Assembly (NCBI GenBank): GCA_001460835.1
Contig: CYKH01000197.1
Span: forward strand, 1-30,563
Reading direction: 5' to 3'
Length of the DNA stretch: 30,563 nt
Source: Bodo saltans
Lineage: Eukaryota; Euglenozoa; Kinetoplastea; Eubodonida; Bodonidae
Below the pieces are notes generated by a model that saw nothing but the letters and a program-made list of their open reading frames with translations, made no database searches and was not told the origin of the DNA. Each line of letters opens with the position of its first letter. Position 1 is the stretch's first letter. Below, piece after piece: positions 10,001 to 17,700 of the stretch. A program made the translations under genes and the position numbers.

Positions 10001-11318
10001 GGCGGTGAGCATCTTCATTTTCTTCAAGGCGTGCCTTGACCTGCAGCAGCTGAAGTCGTACGCTGGGTCGACGCACGAGTTCGCGGACAAGAACGGGAAC
10101 ACGATCCGGGACGTGCTGCGGCAGTCGCCGTGCTACCGCGCTGTGAACAAGCGCGTTGGGATGGTGGAGATCCTGCGCGAGGGTGCGCTGGAGCGGAGCT
10201 ACTTCCGGATCCTGTCGGTGAGCTCTGAGAACCTGCGCGACTTCAGCAAGGAGGAGGTGATCAAGTCTGTGGACCGGTCGAGCGACAACAAGCGGCTGCA
10301 GGACTACTTCGAGCAGTGCAACAAGCTGATGCTTGAGCTGGACTCGTACGCTGCGATGCAGGACTCGCCGCTGCTTGCGTTCATCCAGGACTACGCGTCT
10401 GAGTTCGACGTGCTGGGGCTGCTGGTTGTGTTCACGATCAACCTGATCATGCTGATCACGTACAAGGCGCAGGAGAACATCTACGACGACCCGGTTGCGC
10501 CTGAGATCCGGCGCGCGGTGGACGTGCTTGCGATCATCCTGATTGTGCTGCAGTGCATGCTGTTCGTGAACTTCTTCTTTGGCCCGACGCGGGTGTACCT
10601 GCAGGGGTGCTGGCTGCGGTGGCAGGAGTCGAAGGTGGAGGAGCTGCTGGACGAGCACCGCGCCGGGCTGTCGATTGAGCCGATCGAGGAGGACGTTGAC
10701 TTCTTGGCGGAGGTGACGCCTGTGCAGTACTACCTGCAGTCTGCGTACTACATCTTGCAGTTCGGGAAGTTCTACCAGCTCTCGCTGTACCTGCTGTGCG
10801 CGGTGATGGGATACGCTCAGTCGCCGATTTGGTTCAGCATCCAGCTCCTACAAATCACAAGCAAAAGTGCAATGCTCAACAACATTGTCTTGGTCCTGAG
10901 TAATTACGCAGCGAGCATCGCGCTCACGTTCTTGCTAGCGTTGTTTGTATGCTTCATCTTCGCAAGCATCTGTTTCTACTACTTCTCGGAACTTTTTGAC
11001 GCACACGCGCTGCAGCGGCCTGGAGAAGATTGCGACACGATCTGGAGATGTTTTCTGAACCATGTGGACAGCGTTCGAACTGACGGTGGGGTGGGCGATG
11101 TCGTTGTCAAACCATCGTGGAATGGCCCGAGTTACTTGGGTGTGTCCTTCTATTTCTTGAGCTTGATTTTCTTTGCGTCCGTGAAGATTGTGGCGTTGCA
11201 GCTTGTGTTTGGCGGTGATGGGATACGCTCAGTCGCCGATTTGGTTCAGCATCCAGCTCCTACAAATCACAAGCAAAAGTCAACTTCTTTACAACGTTGT
11301 CTTGGCCATTTCAACTAA
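4032..11318 (+). CDS. IP3-receptor/ryanodine-receptor-family Ca2+ release channel, main part (frame broken)
   Basis: The open frame runs 4005-11318. Its body matches the IP3-receptor family of tetrameric intracellular Ca2+ release channels. In T. brucei the family member sits on acidocalcisomes; location here is unknown. In order: N-terminal beta-trefoil (LLFCEARRGFLVG near 4050, then VRLIH and QRVTLDKAG), MIR-type repeats to about 5250, alpha-solenoid RIH regions, an RIH-associated domain (about 10020-10390, with MVEILREGALERSYF), then membrane helices from about 10410. The pore loop reads DGGVGD near 11085, where IP3 receptors have GGGVGD. The second half of the last helix is lost: after LVF (11211) the frame runs into an out-of-frame repeat and stops at 11316-11318. 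No ATG is in frame before 4164; the A-rich-context ATG at 4028-4030 is one base out of frame, with body codons resuming at 4032. Codons from about 4050 to 10850 are very GC-rich and change abruptly afterwards. Possibilities are a pseudogene, a mosaic, or assembly error. Confidence 0.85.
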   Translation, partial: YGNKTLLFCEARRGFLVGTNSALAPVGVRPNTKDEPLRFERAVFMIVPGDGEWTGAAAHDGEEVKFGQVVRLIHTMHQKPVAQHVNLHAMVNKANQRVTLDKAGATATGGSATPDVYDRWRIMPRYRLRGEGERVCSTDHVVFQSVSGEVAFLHVSSTRDATADGCFEVNCGSVAEGFEVRLYDADDSRDVRALRGGQCVALFHKQEGRGLSVEPRNGMCLLDPVDHVETSEEAPSVQQGATRAHSYKSLFILEYADPQRGGMIECGRRSMYRLKALCNGEYLCVRPSAPASAPVTAAQQRPQHLDPQEQALALSDGDVRIADVVEAAKNALFDVVLSAKSDDPGTLFVFHQGGDDQSSTLRDGCRVFLEAPMVGSGGLWVVAGEAIEPRHLRELLDAPTAEQKPLSLACREEKSMRDGLQVHRLPGDEYEELSIVLSLLPPLQAYAEAMTSGVLEGSLVQQVLENVRHLKRLCFVQGRGSTMLSAGSEVDGVANALGQLLLLRQGVPQLCVDILRATLESVLIDSSLLNSMEEVRAPTTQEASAFAESSSPLRRRDSTVGADGAPLVKYADILDLLNSCFALILAVVRGQPGHARELSLHLQFLVSCCRVLPSAVECVAEFYRNNVQLVKTPGDTKSLHFFLDMLAERGRDTSILEIVTLFAMCGDEGIAESQQLIVERLLRHKEMCKALMLPVTTSGDVLQVGVPVSYGGLPHERALPTADESVDAVAMIPITRLKDVVGSAYAQHGRNRPLPYFTQQVLLLAAVCAGRSSSSTLAVQQLIPPELMLPLLECEGMAPELHAAFVRLFTLSLVEVAGSPDLFERTRSIRHVIDEPQLTESYTLEEDVPGILVRAKRFALRYLQQNGAAARADVPHVLELDSVAMLTMSLLKRGSFALEEYARLVAVLTEVLRSGDHELPTTSDVELVQALRHVLGILGRLADFLLTRDVFDVVTSFVRGMPLRHLSQFHDLSPTSKIGDSSKKRVQARGADAVDAKLNSLFSLGQATGGAAEFDCLADLLLVLMVVSRTASWELRSDAIRLFCRLTNYPGELLLAVQRVQLLTSAASAEFYGRVKLVAAELDAFSRLPLSPSTVGMGEAALARIETLLTQRDCGAMIEKIAMLRHAEVPQMLLRVLHGMPMPPKEDVRLFVFNVVGLLQTMGQEPLVLELLAASVPSFVHLTTHDMDVLSLLRTIYCGKPLMAMQVPVRVVREVVACLSLEHSAAHALQLLRELIATKDPGGKYISKNQRAVWKALVADAGSARLLRLRGTWTGRRGTARRDQLLQSEEYFNHSGPLRLHVSLMEVLFLTAKTNELVKAEEIRDELFGPNSVDELIEIVTNQRLPVFYRFRFVNVLQVTVVQDAACVSSLFSHRAFPDFVRLCCVDVNRCLQLLDGKCANPADAELIARVERQVLRREPRTSFEEAIEQRRTSLEFYLEHVVLGIVPCLKHLVGRFVKGTARLSQTVRQHLVGVVNELVDCICDLLRQVFVLNSFHDYKFFQSRISRKKPRDFLVHAAKNSFCGSGRWADDIESLAESIPLEDADESDEHDRLHSSAADEKALTSKWLGFVRKHLELGCPLDPERLYASGAGLILRSGGRGTQFVRKLILSLCDLPMLEQARVLDLLRQVVGVRDGDEADDSVLLRLDACAVAVEGDDAESGANALGGLGVLGVLTLSKPMEDRQEILASYFADQPHMQVLPAVTQLMSRGTGAARAAALRCALVLLEGGHRRMQESLCASVSQRSDEDLFIVMRSRMQQCRDALRSYRYAMRRGAREEAVMVLGSLETVVRELRYLQLLCEGHFEDLQHYLRRQPDNHVSVNVLESLVELLEVAVSVVDANTYALTMQLLETITETIQGPCKSNQDFFVTVNAAEFLTALMVLPLNQATLTETEVRAMRAQSLTVLLALIEGRMEVLFLGGLISKLDLRQMGRAMEQSAREYEARWGALEEHRGVLARSFGFVRRILSYVEKIYKTDERDETQDELCVAVSIFIFFKACLDLQQLKSYAGSTHEFADKNGNTIRDVLRQSPCYRAVNKRVGMVEILREGALERSYFRILSVSSENLRDFSKEEVIKSVDRSSDNKRLQDYFEQCNKLMLELDSYAAMQDSPLLAFIQDYASEFDVLGLLVVFTINLIMLITYKAQENIYDDPVAPEIRRAVDVLAIILIVLQCMLFVNFFFGPTRVYLQGCWLRWQESKVEELLDEHRAGLSIEPIEEDVDFLAEVTPVQYYLQSAYYILQFGKFYQLSLYLLCAVMGYAQSPIWFSIQLLQITSKSAMLNNIVLVLSNYAASIALTFLLALFVCFIFASICFYYFSELFDAHALQRPGEDCDTIWRCFLNHVDSVRTDGGVGDVVVKPSWNGPSYLGVSFYFLSLIFFASVKIVALQLVFGGDGIRSVADLVQHPAPTNHKQKSTSLQRCLGHFN
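10800..10868 (+). repeat. 69-bp perfect direct repeat, copy 1
   Basis: This copy is identical to 11212-11280. It begins gcggtgatgggatacgctca and ends caaatcacaagcaaaagt. Bases just outside differ (c against g on the left, g against c on the right). Here it is in the frame of the main channel body and encodes AVMGYAQSPIWFSIQLLQITSKS without the first A's leading base. The change from GC-rich to ordinary codon usage falls inside it. Confidence 0.97.
11212..11280 (+). repeat. 69-bp perfect direct repeat, copy 2
   Basis: This is the second identical copy, 412 bp downstream of the first. As 412 is not a multiple of three, the upstream frame reads it out of register (GDGIRSVADLVQHPAP) and soon terminates. 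The correct frame continues into the downstream pore module. Confidence 0.97.
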
Positions 11319-12135
11319 TGGTGCCAGTCTCCTTCTGACATTAGTGTTGATGCTTTGTGTTGTGTTTGTGTTCGCCAGCATTTCGTTCTACTACTTCTCA
11401 GAGCTGTACAGTCCCCAAGTGAGCGGCATGGACGGGTTTGATTGCAACACGCTTCTGCAGTGCTGGCTCATACATATCGATGGGATTCGCTCTGGTGGTG
11501 GCGTTGGCGACAACGCAGCCGCGCCGTCGTTCCACACCGGCGGCCAGGGGTACTCCTTCTATGTATTTCGCCTGATGTTTTTCATCATTGTGGTGATTAT
11601 CTTTTTGAACATCGTGTTTGGTATCATCGTCGATAGCTTCGCGCAACTTCGTGAAGATCGTGAGTTCGTCGAAATGGACCAAGTCTCGAAGTGTTTTATT
11701 TGCGGCGTGGAGCAGAACGAATTTGACCGCGTTGCGCCTGGCGGCTTCGATCACCACATTCGCACTGAGCACAACATGTGGCACTACCTGTTCTTCCTGC
11801 ACTACATCAAGAAGAAGGACAAAGCGAACTTGAGCGGACAGGAGTCACACGTGTGGAAGAAGGTGAAGGCGAAGGAGCCGTCGTTCTTCCCGATTGGTCG
11901 TGCGATGATGCTTCAGACGGAGCTGATTGAACAAGACGCCGAAGAGACCAAGAAGTTAGAGTTGTACCGTGGAGTCATGGAGAGCATCGTGTCCAAGTAC
12001 TCCATCGATGTTGAGATGAAAATAGAGGGGTTTGGTGAGCGCCTAGAGGGAGTTGAACACGCCATTTTAGGACGTAGCGATCTGCTTGGCGCGTCCACAA
12101 CCTCGAGACGGTCGTTGAAGATGAGTGGCGCTTAG
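11218..12135 (+). CDS. IP3-receptor-family C-terminal channel module (pore, TM6, zinc-binding linker, coiled coil)
   Basis: This fragment repeats the pore region of the preceding frame but is complete. It has the GYAQSPIWFSIQLLQITSKS segment, a long pore-lining helix (about 11290-11400), the canonical selectivity filter GGGVGD (near 11500), and the last helix FLNIVFGIIVDSFAQLRE. Then comes the linker domain with CFICG...GGFDHHIRTEHNMWHY, whose two Cys and two His match the zinc-binding finger of IP3 and ryanodine receptors. A Glu/Lys-rich helical tail ends the protein. The first ATG in frame is 11218, inside repeat copy 2; the frame is open from 11188. It has no acceptor of its own and overlaps the upstream frame by about 100 bp, so it is the displaced 3' end of the channel gene and not a separate gene. 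Joined across the 69-bp repeat it follows the main body in frame. Codon usage is ordinary. Confidence 0.85.
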   Translation: MGYAQSPIWFSIQLLQITSKSQLLYNVVLAISTNGASLLLTLVLMLCVVFVFASISFYYFSELYSPQVSGMDGFDCNTLLQCWLIHIDGIRSGGGVGDNAAAPSFHTGGQGYSFYVFRLMFFIIVVIIFLNIVFGIIVDSFAQLREDREFVEMDQVSKCFICGVEQNEFDRVAPGGFDHHIRTEHNMWHYLFFLHYIKKKDKANLSGQESHVWKKVKAKEPSFFPIGRAMMLQTELIEQDAEETKKLELYRGVMESIVSKYSIDVEMKIEGFGERLEGVEHAILGRSDLLGASTTSRRSLKMSGA

Positions 12136-12240
12136 ACCATCTTAGGAAAGAATCAGCAAAGAATCAATCTAGATCCCCTCCTTGAATGTCATAGATGCTT
12201 AGATACACTCACACGAACGACACATGCAAATAAGAGGCCA

Positions 12241-12304
12241 TTTTTACCCCTCTCTTGTTGTTATTCTTGGAGCTTTTTTTTTTTGTTTGTGAAACTTAAT
12301 CCAG
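12241..12304 (+). other. Putative spliced-leader acceptor for the WW/coiled-coil gene
   Basis: Two pyrimidine blocks (12241-12269 and the T run 12274-12288) precede AG at 12303-12304, 23 nt before the ATG at 12328. This position argues against the longer TTG-initiated frame from 12283, which lies inside the tract. Inferred. Confidence 0.5.
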
Positions 12305-12327
12305 GATTCCTTGATTTCTCTTGGAAG

Positions 12328-14472
12328 ATGTCGGACGCACCAAGTCCACCAGCAGAATGGAAGGTCGGAACCAGTGTGTACACACGAGTCGCTCAAGGCG
12401 AGAAGGTCTACGCAGTCCTCGCTGGGTGCACTGTTCAAGATGCCGCCTACACATTTGCAGTTCGTTGGGATGCCAACAGCAAAAACTTTTACTTTTCGAA
12501 TCTAGCAACAAAAGAAAAGGTGTGGGAGTTGCCGCAACTTGCCGCGCCTGCAAATGCAGCGGCCCCTCCTCGACCTCCTCTCCCTGCCTCGGCCGGTAAT
12601 GATTTCAAGCGGCGCGTGACGGCTATCTACCAAGTCCATTGTCCTGAAAAGGTTGACCAGGTCGATGCTCTATTGGCGCAATATCCAGGAAGGGAAGAAC
12701 AGTGCATCGCAGTACTTGTGAAGAAGTACGGTCCGGAAGGAGGATCAACAGCAGCAGGCACTACTGGCGGATCGTATGAAGACCGTGTGCGACGATTCTA
12801 CGACGTCTATTGCCCTGCAAAAGCTCATACCGCGCTGAAGCAGCTGGAGAAGTACAAAGGACAGGAAGATGCTCTCATAAGAGCGTTGATTGAGAAATAC
12901 GGCCCGGAGCCTTTGGCTGTTCGGGCACCACAGCAAACCACTTCCCCGGTCACCACAAGCTTGAAGGTGGAGAAGGAAGCGGGCAACAACGGCTCCTCGG
13001 CACCGCCGCCGCGATCAGCTGCCGGAATCGCTACCCCACCGCCGCCACCGCCTTCTGCTTCCGCATCGTCTGAGGGCCCAAGCAATACGTCCGTCACACA
13101 ACCACCGAGCGGCGATAGCTCTCCCTCGCCTCCGCCACCAGAGAATAGCTCGCTCTCCACGAAGCCCAAGTTCGCTGCGGCAGTGACGATGGTCACCCAG
13201 GCAAACAAAGGACAGGGGAGCGCTGTGAGCACATCTTCTGTGGCCCTCATGGAGGCTCAGAACCGAGAAAAGATTTTAGTCAGCTTCGTGGAGGATCGTG
13301 AGCTGCGATTGCAAGAGGCTCATCAGCGGTACGAAGCGGCATCGCATGCGTTGGATTCACTACGGAAAACAAATCGAGATCTCGTCGCGGAGATGGAAGC
13401 GATGCGACGAACTGTTGACCAGGAGGTGCACACCGCTAGGCTTGACATGGATGAACTAAGAGAAAAGACGCAGCTGGCGAAGAACGAGTGGCACCGAGAA
13501 AAACAACGACTTCAGTCGGCCGTGGATGATGCTGCCGAGAACTCCAGCAAGAAACTGCAACTTGAACGCCTCCGTCTGGAGGAACAGGCAGTCAAATTCA
13601 TCGGGGAGAAGGCCCAGCTCCAGAGTGACCTCCACAAAGCGAAGCAGGAGCTCGACGAGCAGCAAGGAAGGTCCGTCGATCTTATAACCGTCCTCGAGAA
13701 TAGAGATAAGGAACACCAGCGTCTACTCCGCCAGATTGATGACCTTCAGCGGACTGTTGAGGGGGTTGCCAAAGCAACTCGAGAAACTCAAACGGAAAAC
13801 CTTGATATGCTGGAGACGTTTCGGGTAGGTGACGGCTCACCACCGGGACGAGGCACCACAGAGCAACACAAAGACCCGCGCTCACTCTCGTACTCGCCTG
13901 AGTCCACACCACACAACCATCATGGGACCAGCAGCAGCGGGCCTAAGCACACCTCCGCCACGCTGTCCGCCATCGAAGAGTTTGATCGTGTGATGGCCGC
14001 AGATAAGTTTCGTCGGGCAGAGTTGGACACGTGGAAGACCAAGTGCAAACTCTTGGAGAGGCAGCTGCATAGTATGAAAGACCAAGCCGGGTTTACGTTC
14101 CCCACGTCACCCTCGTCGAAGCACCCAAATGACAGCGTTCACGCCACTCAACAGTTACGATCTCTGCGCGCCACCATCGGTGCACTTCGCAATTCGAACC
14201 GCGCTCTTGAGAGTAAAGTGGGAGAGCTGGAGCTACGACTCATGGCCCAGCCGACAGTTGAACTTGAACATCCTCACAGTTCTCCCCACGACGAGGAGGA
14301 TCACGACGTGCTCCGCTTGCGAGAAGCGGTCCGACTTCTTAAAGAGCGGTTGGAGGAGTCACAAGTAGCAGGACGACAACAGAAGCGAGAAATTCAAGAG
14401 CTGCGAGGACAGCTCATGAAGCATATGAGCACAAGCTCATCCTCGCCACTTCACCAACAGTATCGAAGGTAG
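12328..14472 (+). CDS. WW-domain, KYGPE-repeat and coiled-coil protein
   Basis: This 714-residue protein has an N-terminal WW-like domain (about 42-70; W47, aromatic trio F54-Y55-F56, W66, P69), a fold that binds proline-rich peptides. Two copies of a 45-residue helical repeat follow (about 93-137 and 150-194). Both have the pattern RV..xY..xCP.K....L..Y.G.E......L..KYGPE. I recall this kind of repeat from large kinetoplastid cytoskeletal proteins, but cannot check it here. A Pro/Ser-rich linker with poly-Pro runs (about 240-290) could be a ligand for WW domains, including its own. The rest is mostly coiled coil (about 310-500 and 560-710) rich in Glu, Lys, Gln and Arg. The start at 12328 is the first ATG after the acceptor. 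A cytoskeletal or flagellar scaffold is the likely role, but function is unknown. Confidence 0.8.
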   Translation: MSDAPSPPAEWKVGTSVYTRVAQGEKVYAVLAGCTVQDAAYTFAVRWDANSKNFYFSNLATKEKVWELPQLAAPANAAAPPRPPLPASAGNDFKRRVTAIYQVHCPEKVDQVDALLAQYPGREEQCIAVLVKKYGPEGGSTAAGTTGGSYEDRVRRFYDVYCPAKAHTALKQLEKYKGQEDALIRALIEKYGPEPLAVRAPQQTTSPVTTSLKVEKEAGNNGSSAPPPRSAAGIATPPPPPPSASASSEGPSNTSVTQPPSGDSSPSPPPPENSSLSTKPKFAAAVTMVTQANKGQGSAVSTSSVALMEAQNREKILVSFVEDRELRLQEAHQRYEAASHALDSLRKTNRDLVAEMEAMRRTVDQEVHTARLDMDELREKTQLAKNEWHREKQRLQSAVDDAAENSSKKLQLERLRLEEQAVKFIGEKAQLQSDLHKAKQELDEQQGRSVDLITVLENRDKEHQRLLRQIDDLQRTVEGVAKATRETQTENLDMLETFRVGDGSPPGRGTTEQHKDPRSLSYSPESTPHNHHGTSSSGPKHTSATLSAIEEFDRVMAADKFRRAELDTWKTKCKLLERQLHSMKDQAGFTFPTSPSSKHPNDSVHATQQLRSLRATIGALRNSNRALESKVGELELRLMAQPTVELEHPHSSPHDEEDHDVLRLREAVRLLKERLEESQVAGRQQKREIQELRGQLMKHMSTSSSSPLHQQYRR

Positions 14473-14700
14473 AGAGGGAGGGAAGCGAGCAAGCTGGTGG
14501 ATGGGTGTTGCAACAAATGTGTGTTAACCGTTTGTTGTATTTTTTGCAGTGCGTGGCAGACAGGGCCACCCAACCTCGCTCAACATTTTTTCTTTTGTAC
14601 GACATCTTATTTTGGAAGTTGACTCAGCGGACCGCTTATGAAAGTTTGGAAACAAAGGAAAAGAAGTTTCAACTAACGATGAAGTTGCTCAGTCCTCCTC

Positions 14701-14752
14701 TTATTTTTTTTCCCCTTGTTGTGATTTTTTTTTTTTTGTGTGACCAAACAAG
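14701..14752 (+). other. Putative spliced-leader acceptor for the CFAP69-like gene
   Basis: Long T/C runs (14701-14720 and 14724-14737) are followed by the AG of accaaacaag at 14751-14752, 37 nt before the ATG at 14790. The 317-bp spacer 14473-14789 holds nothing else that I can identify. Confidence 0.5.
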
Positions 14753-14789
14753 AAAGTAGCAAATAACAGCGTAGACGTTAGGGGTTGCG

Positions 14790-17700
14790 ATGTTGTCAAG
14801 CAAAGTGGCGAGTAGTAGAGCATCAGCATCTGTGCGAGTTCCGAAGCCGCCCCCAGGTGGGGCCGCGATGCGTTCGTCGTCGGTTGCGCAGCAGCAGCAG
14901 CAAGGCGCGGCGGCGTCATTAGCGACAGCGACAATAACATCCGCGACGATTGCTATCGCGTCGTTTGACGACTTGCTCCGGCTGCTGGAGGACCCGTCTA
15001 GTGCAACTCAGTACGAACGCCATGCTGCGGAGTTGAGGCTCGTCGTGGAGGCCTCATCCAAGGGATTCGCCGTCAAGCATGCATTATCTGAAGTGCCTCG
15101 CGTCGCGACACACCTGTGTCGAGCTATTCAACGAGAACGCGCGGGTGCTCGTGTAGCGTGTCTGTTTGAACCGCTGGTAGCACTGGTCAAGGTGGCGGCA
15201 TTACCACTCAGCGCCCGGACTCTAGACGACCAACGCAATGTACAACAGGGAATCGGAAACATTGCCGACGCCATAGCTTCCTTGCTCCTCCTCCCCCATC
15301 CCCAGATAAGGGCCGAGGCAGCATGCACCCTTCAAAAGATGTTCTCTTTCATCCGTGACCAGTGCGGGGACGATGTCAATCCTTCAGTTGATGCACACTT
15401 AAACCAAAAACGCAAGGAGTATTGGACCGCCATTCAGCCCCAAACAATCCAAGCGATCGTTGCGGCGTGGAGTAGCGCGCTTGGCGTCGCGGTGGCTCAC
15501 AAAAAAGACGTGGCAGCGCAAGAGGTAGCGGCGAAGAAAGGAGACGATGACGAGGACCCTGATGAAGGCGTGCTCGCACCGATTCGGACACCGGCCACGG
15601 ATGCAAACGCTGCCGAAATGGTCCACTTGCTCAAAGCTTGTGTCGAACTCTCGCACTACGCTTCCCTCTGCTGTTCGCTAACAGATGCAGGTGCGGCGCT
15701 CTTGACGTGCCGAACCATGCAAATCTGCTCCCCTGGGGACCGCCGTCTTGGCCTATCCGTTGAGCTTCTGTGGAACTTGCTGGAACTGCATGAGCACACT
15801 GCCGAAGCATGCGCCAACCCTGCCGCTATCCAGGCACTTTACGAAGTGTTCATTGCGGTCTTACAATCTGGGCACAAAAAGAAGGACAGAGAAGTACGAA
15901 ATGATTTGATCATCTTAGTGACGATGATTGCCAAGTGCCCAGATAGTTTGCCTCTCCTCGTTCCCTTTGCGGAGCTTCTTCTAGATCTTAGCTGCGGCGC
16001 TGAGAGAGAGACGTCTAACATTCACATCCACCCCAAATTTCATCACACGACGAACCACGAAGAGCTTCAGATGAAAGTCCTTGCGTGGAATGCGCTGGAG
16101 CACTTGTGTCAAGGTAGCGACACCTACGCCAAAGCCATTTTTGACTGGGGATTGCTTGACGTTCTGCTTCTCTACATCAACATTCGGTGCGAGCAGCCCG
16201 CCGTAGTGAGGTGGTCAACAGAGCAACTTCTTGACCTACAGCGCAACGTCCTCAACATTTTGCTCCTCTTAGCCCCGTCAGCAGCCGAACATTTTAGGGA
16301 GGCCGCGGCCATTCCCATATTAGTAGAGTACACCCATGAATGCCCGGATAAGCCTCTCCGCAATCTTGCAGTGGCGGTGCTAGCAGCCATTGCACGGACT
16401 CCGATGCGTAAGCAGCTCGCCGACTGCGGAATCATCCAGCTTGCCCTTGAGTTGCTGCAGGAGGTCGACCAAGTCGACAATGTTCTCCGTGTTGATTGTC
16501 TGTGCATCTTGGCGGATGTAGTAGATCGCGATGCTCAGCTGCAAGAGGAATTTCTGCAGTGGGACGGCATCACGACTGTGCTGCCACTGCTGCGGTTCGA
16601 GCCTGACTATTTCACGGACCTTAAAGATGCGGTCGTTTTTAACGCACTGGATGCGACGTGGAGCTGCGTGACCGGATCTACTGCGTGTGAGGCTGCACTT
16701 GTGCGCGAAGATGGTGTTCATGACATCCTCGGGGTGTTAGAAACTTGTCCAGGCTCGATGAAGCGCTTCCCCTTGACATGCCTTGCGGACTTGCTTCGCC
16801 ACCCCTCTGCGGTTGTCGAGTTCCGAGGTTGGGTGAGTGAGCGTACGGGTAGGAGTGCTGCTCAGTTGCTGCTATCGCTGTGGACTGGTGGTGGCGGTAA
16901 TAGTGCCGATGATACACACAACGCAACGTTTCTTGATGAGAGCTCGACGTCTCATCAGGACGGAGTTTTTATTGGCCTCAGGTCCATTGGTGCTTCCACC
17001 AAACGCACAACACTCAGTGCTCGTCCCCCCAGCGCATCCGGCGTCGCTGCGGCTGACACCGCCGATGTGCCGGCGCATCACCACGTAGACCCTAACATCA
17101 ACAGTGAGGGCCTTCTGATGCAGCGGAATGGATTGATCAAAGTTCCTACCGACATCTCTGAGATTGTGGAGGAAAACACAATCAACTTTAAAGTGTATTG
17201 CTGTTTCCTGCAGGTGGGCATGGACGACCACAAGGAGTTGACGGCACTAGAGCGCAGCGTGCTTGCCTCCGTGCAAGTATTCGCGGAGTTGTGTAAGGAT
17301 GAGGTGTGGACCGCTGTGGCAGACTCGATTGAGAACGACGGACTTCAGGCGGTCGCGGCGGATACTGAAAAGTTGCGGCGCGTTCGTGCGGTGGCGCTTG
17401 CGCGGTGCGAAGAGTTACAGAGCACACGACAGTCGCTGCGGCAAGCCCACGAAGATCAAGTACAAGCAAGCGAGGACACGTTCTATAAGACGCTTATCAA
17501 GAAGACAGATGAGAAGGCTCCTACGTCAAAAAGCAGCACGCTGTCGATTACAGAGGCAAAGATTCGGAAAGCCCTCATGCTCAAAGCAAGTTTTAAGGCA
17601 GCGATGGCGAAGCAGCAAGCACACCGCACCGGTGGTGGCCTTACGCCGAAAGTACCGGTGGCGCCTGGTCAAGCCACCCCCCTACAAGTCGCGTTCACCG

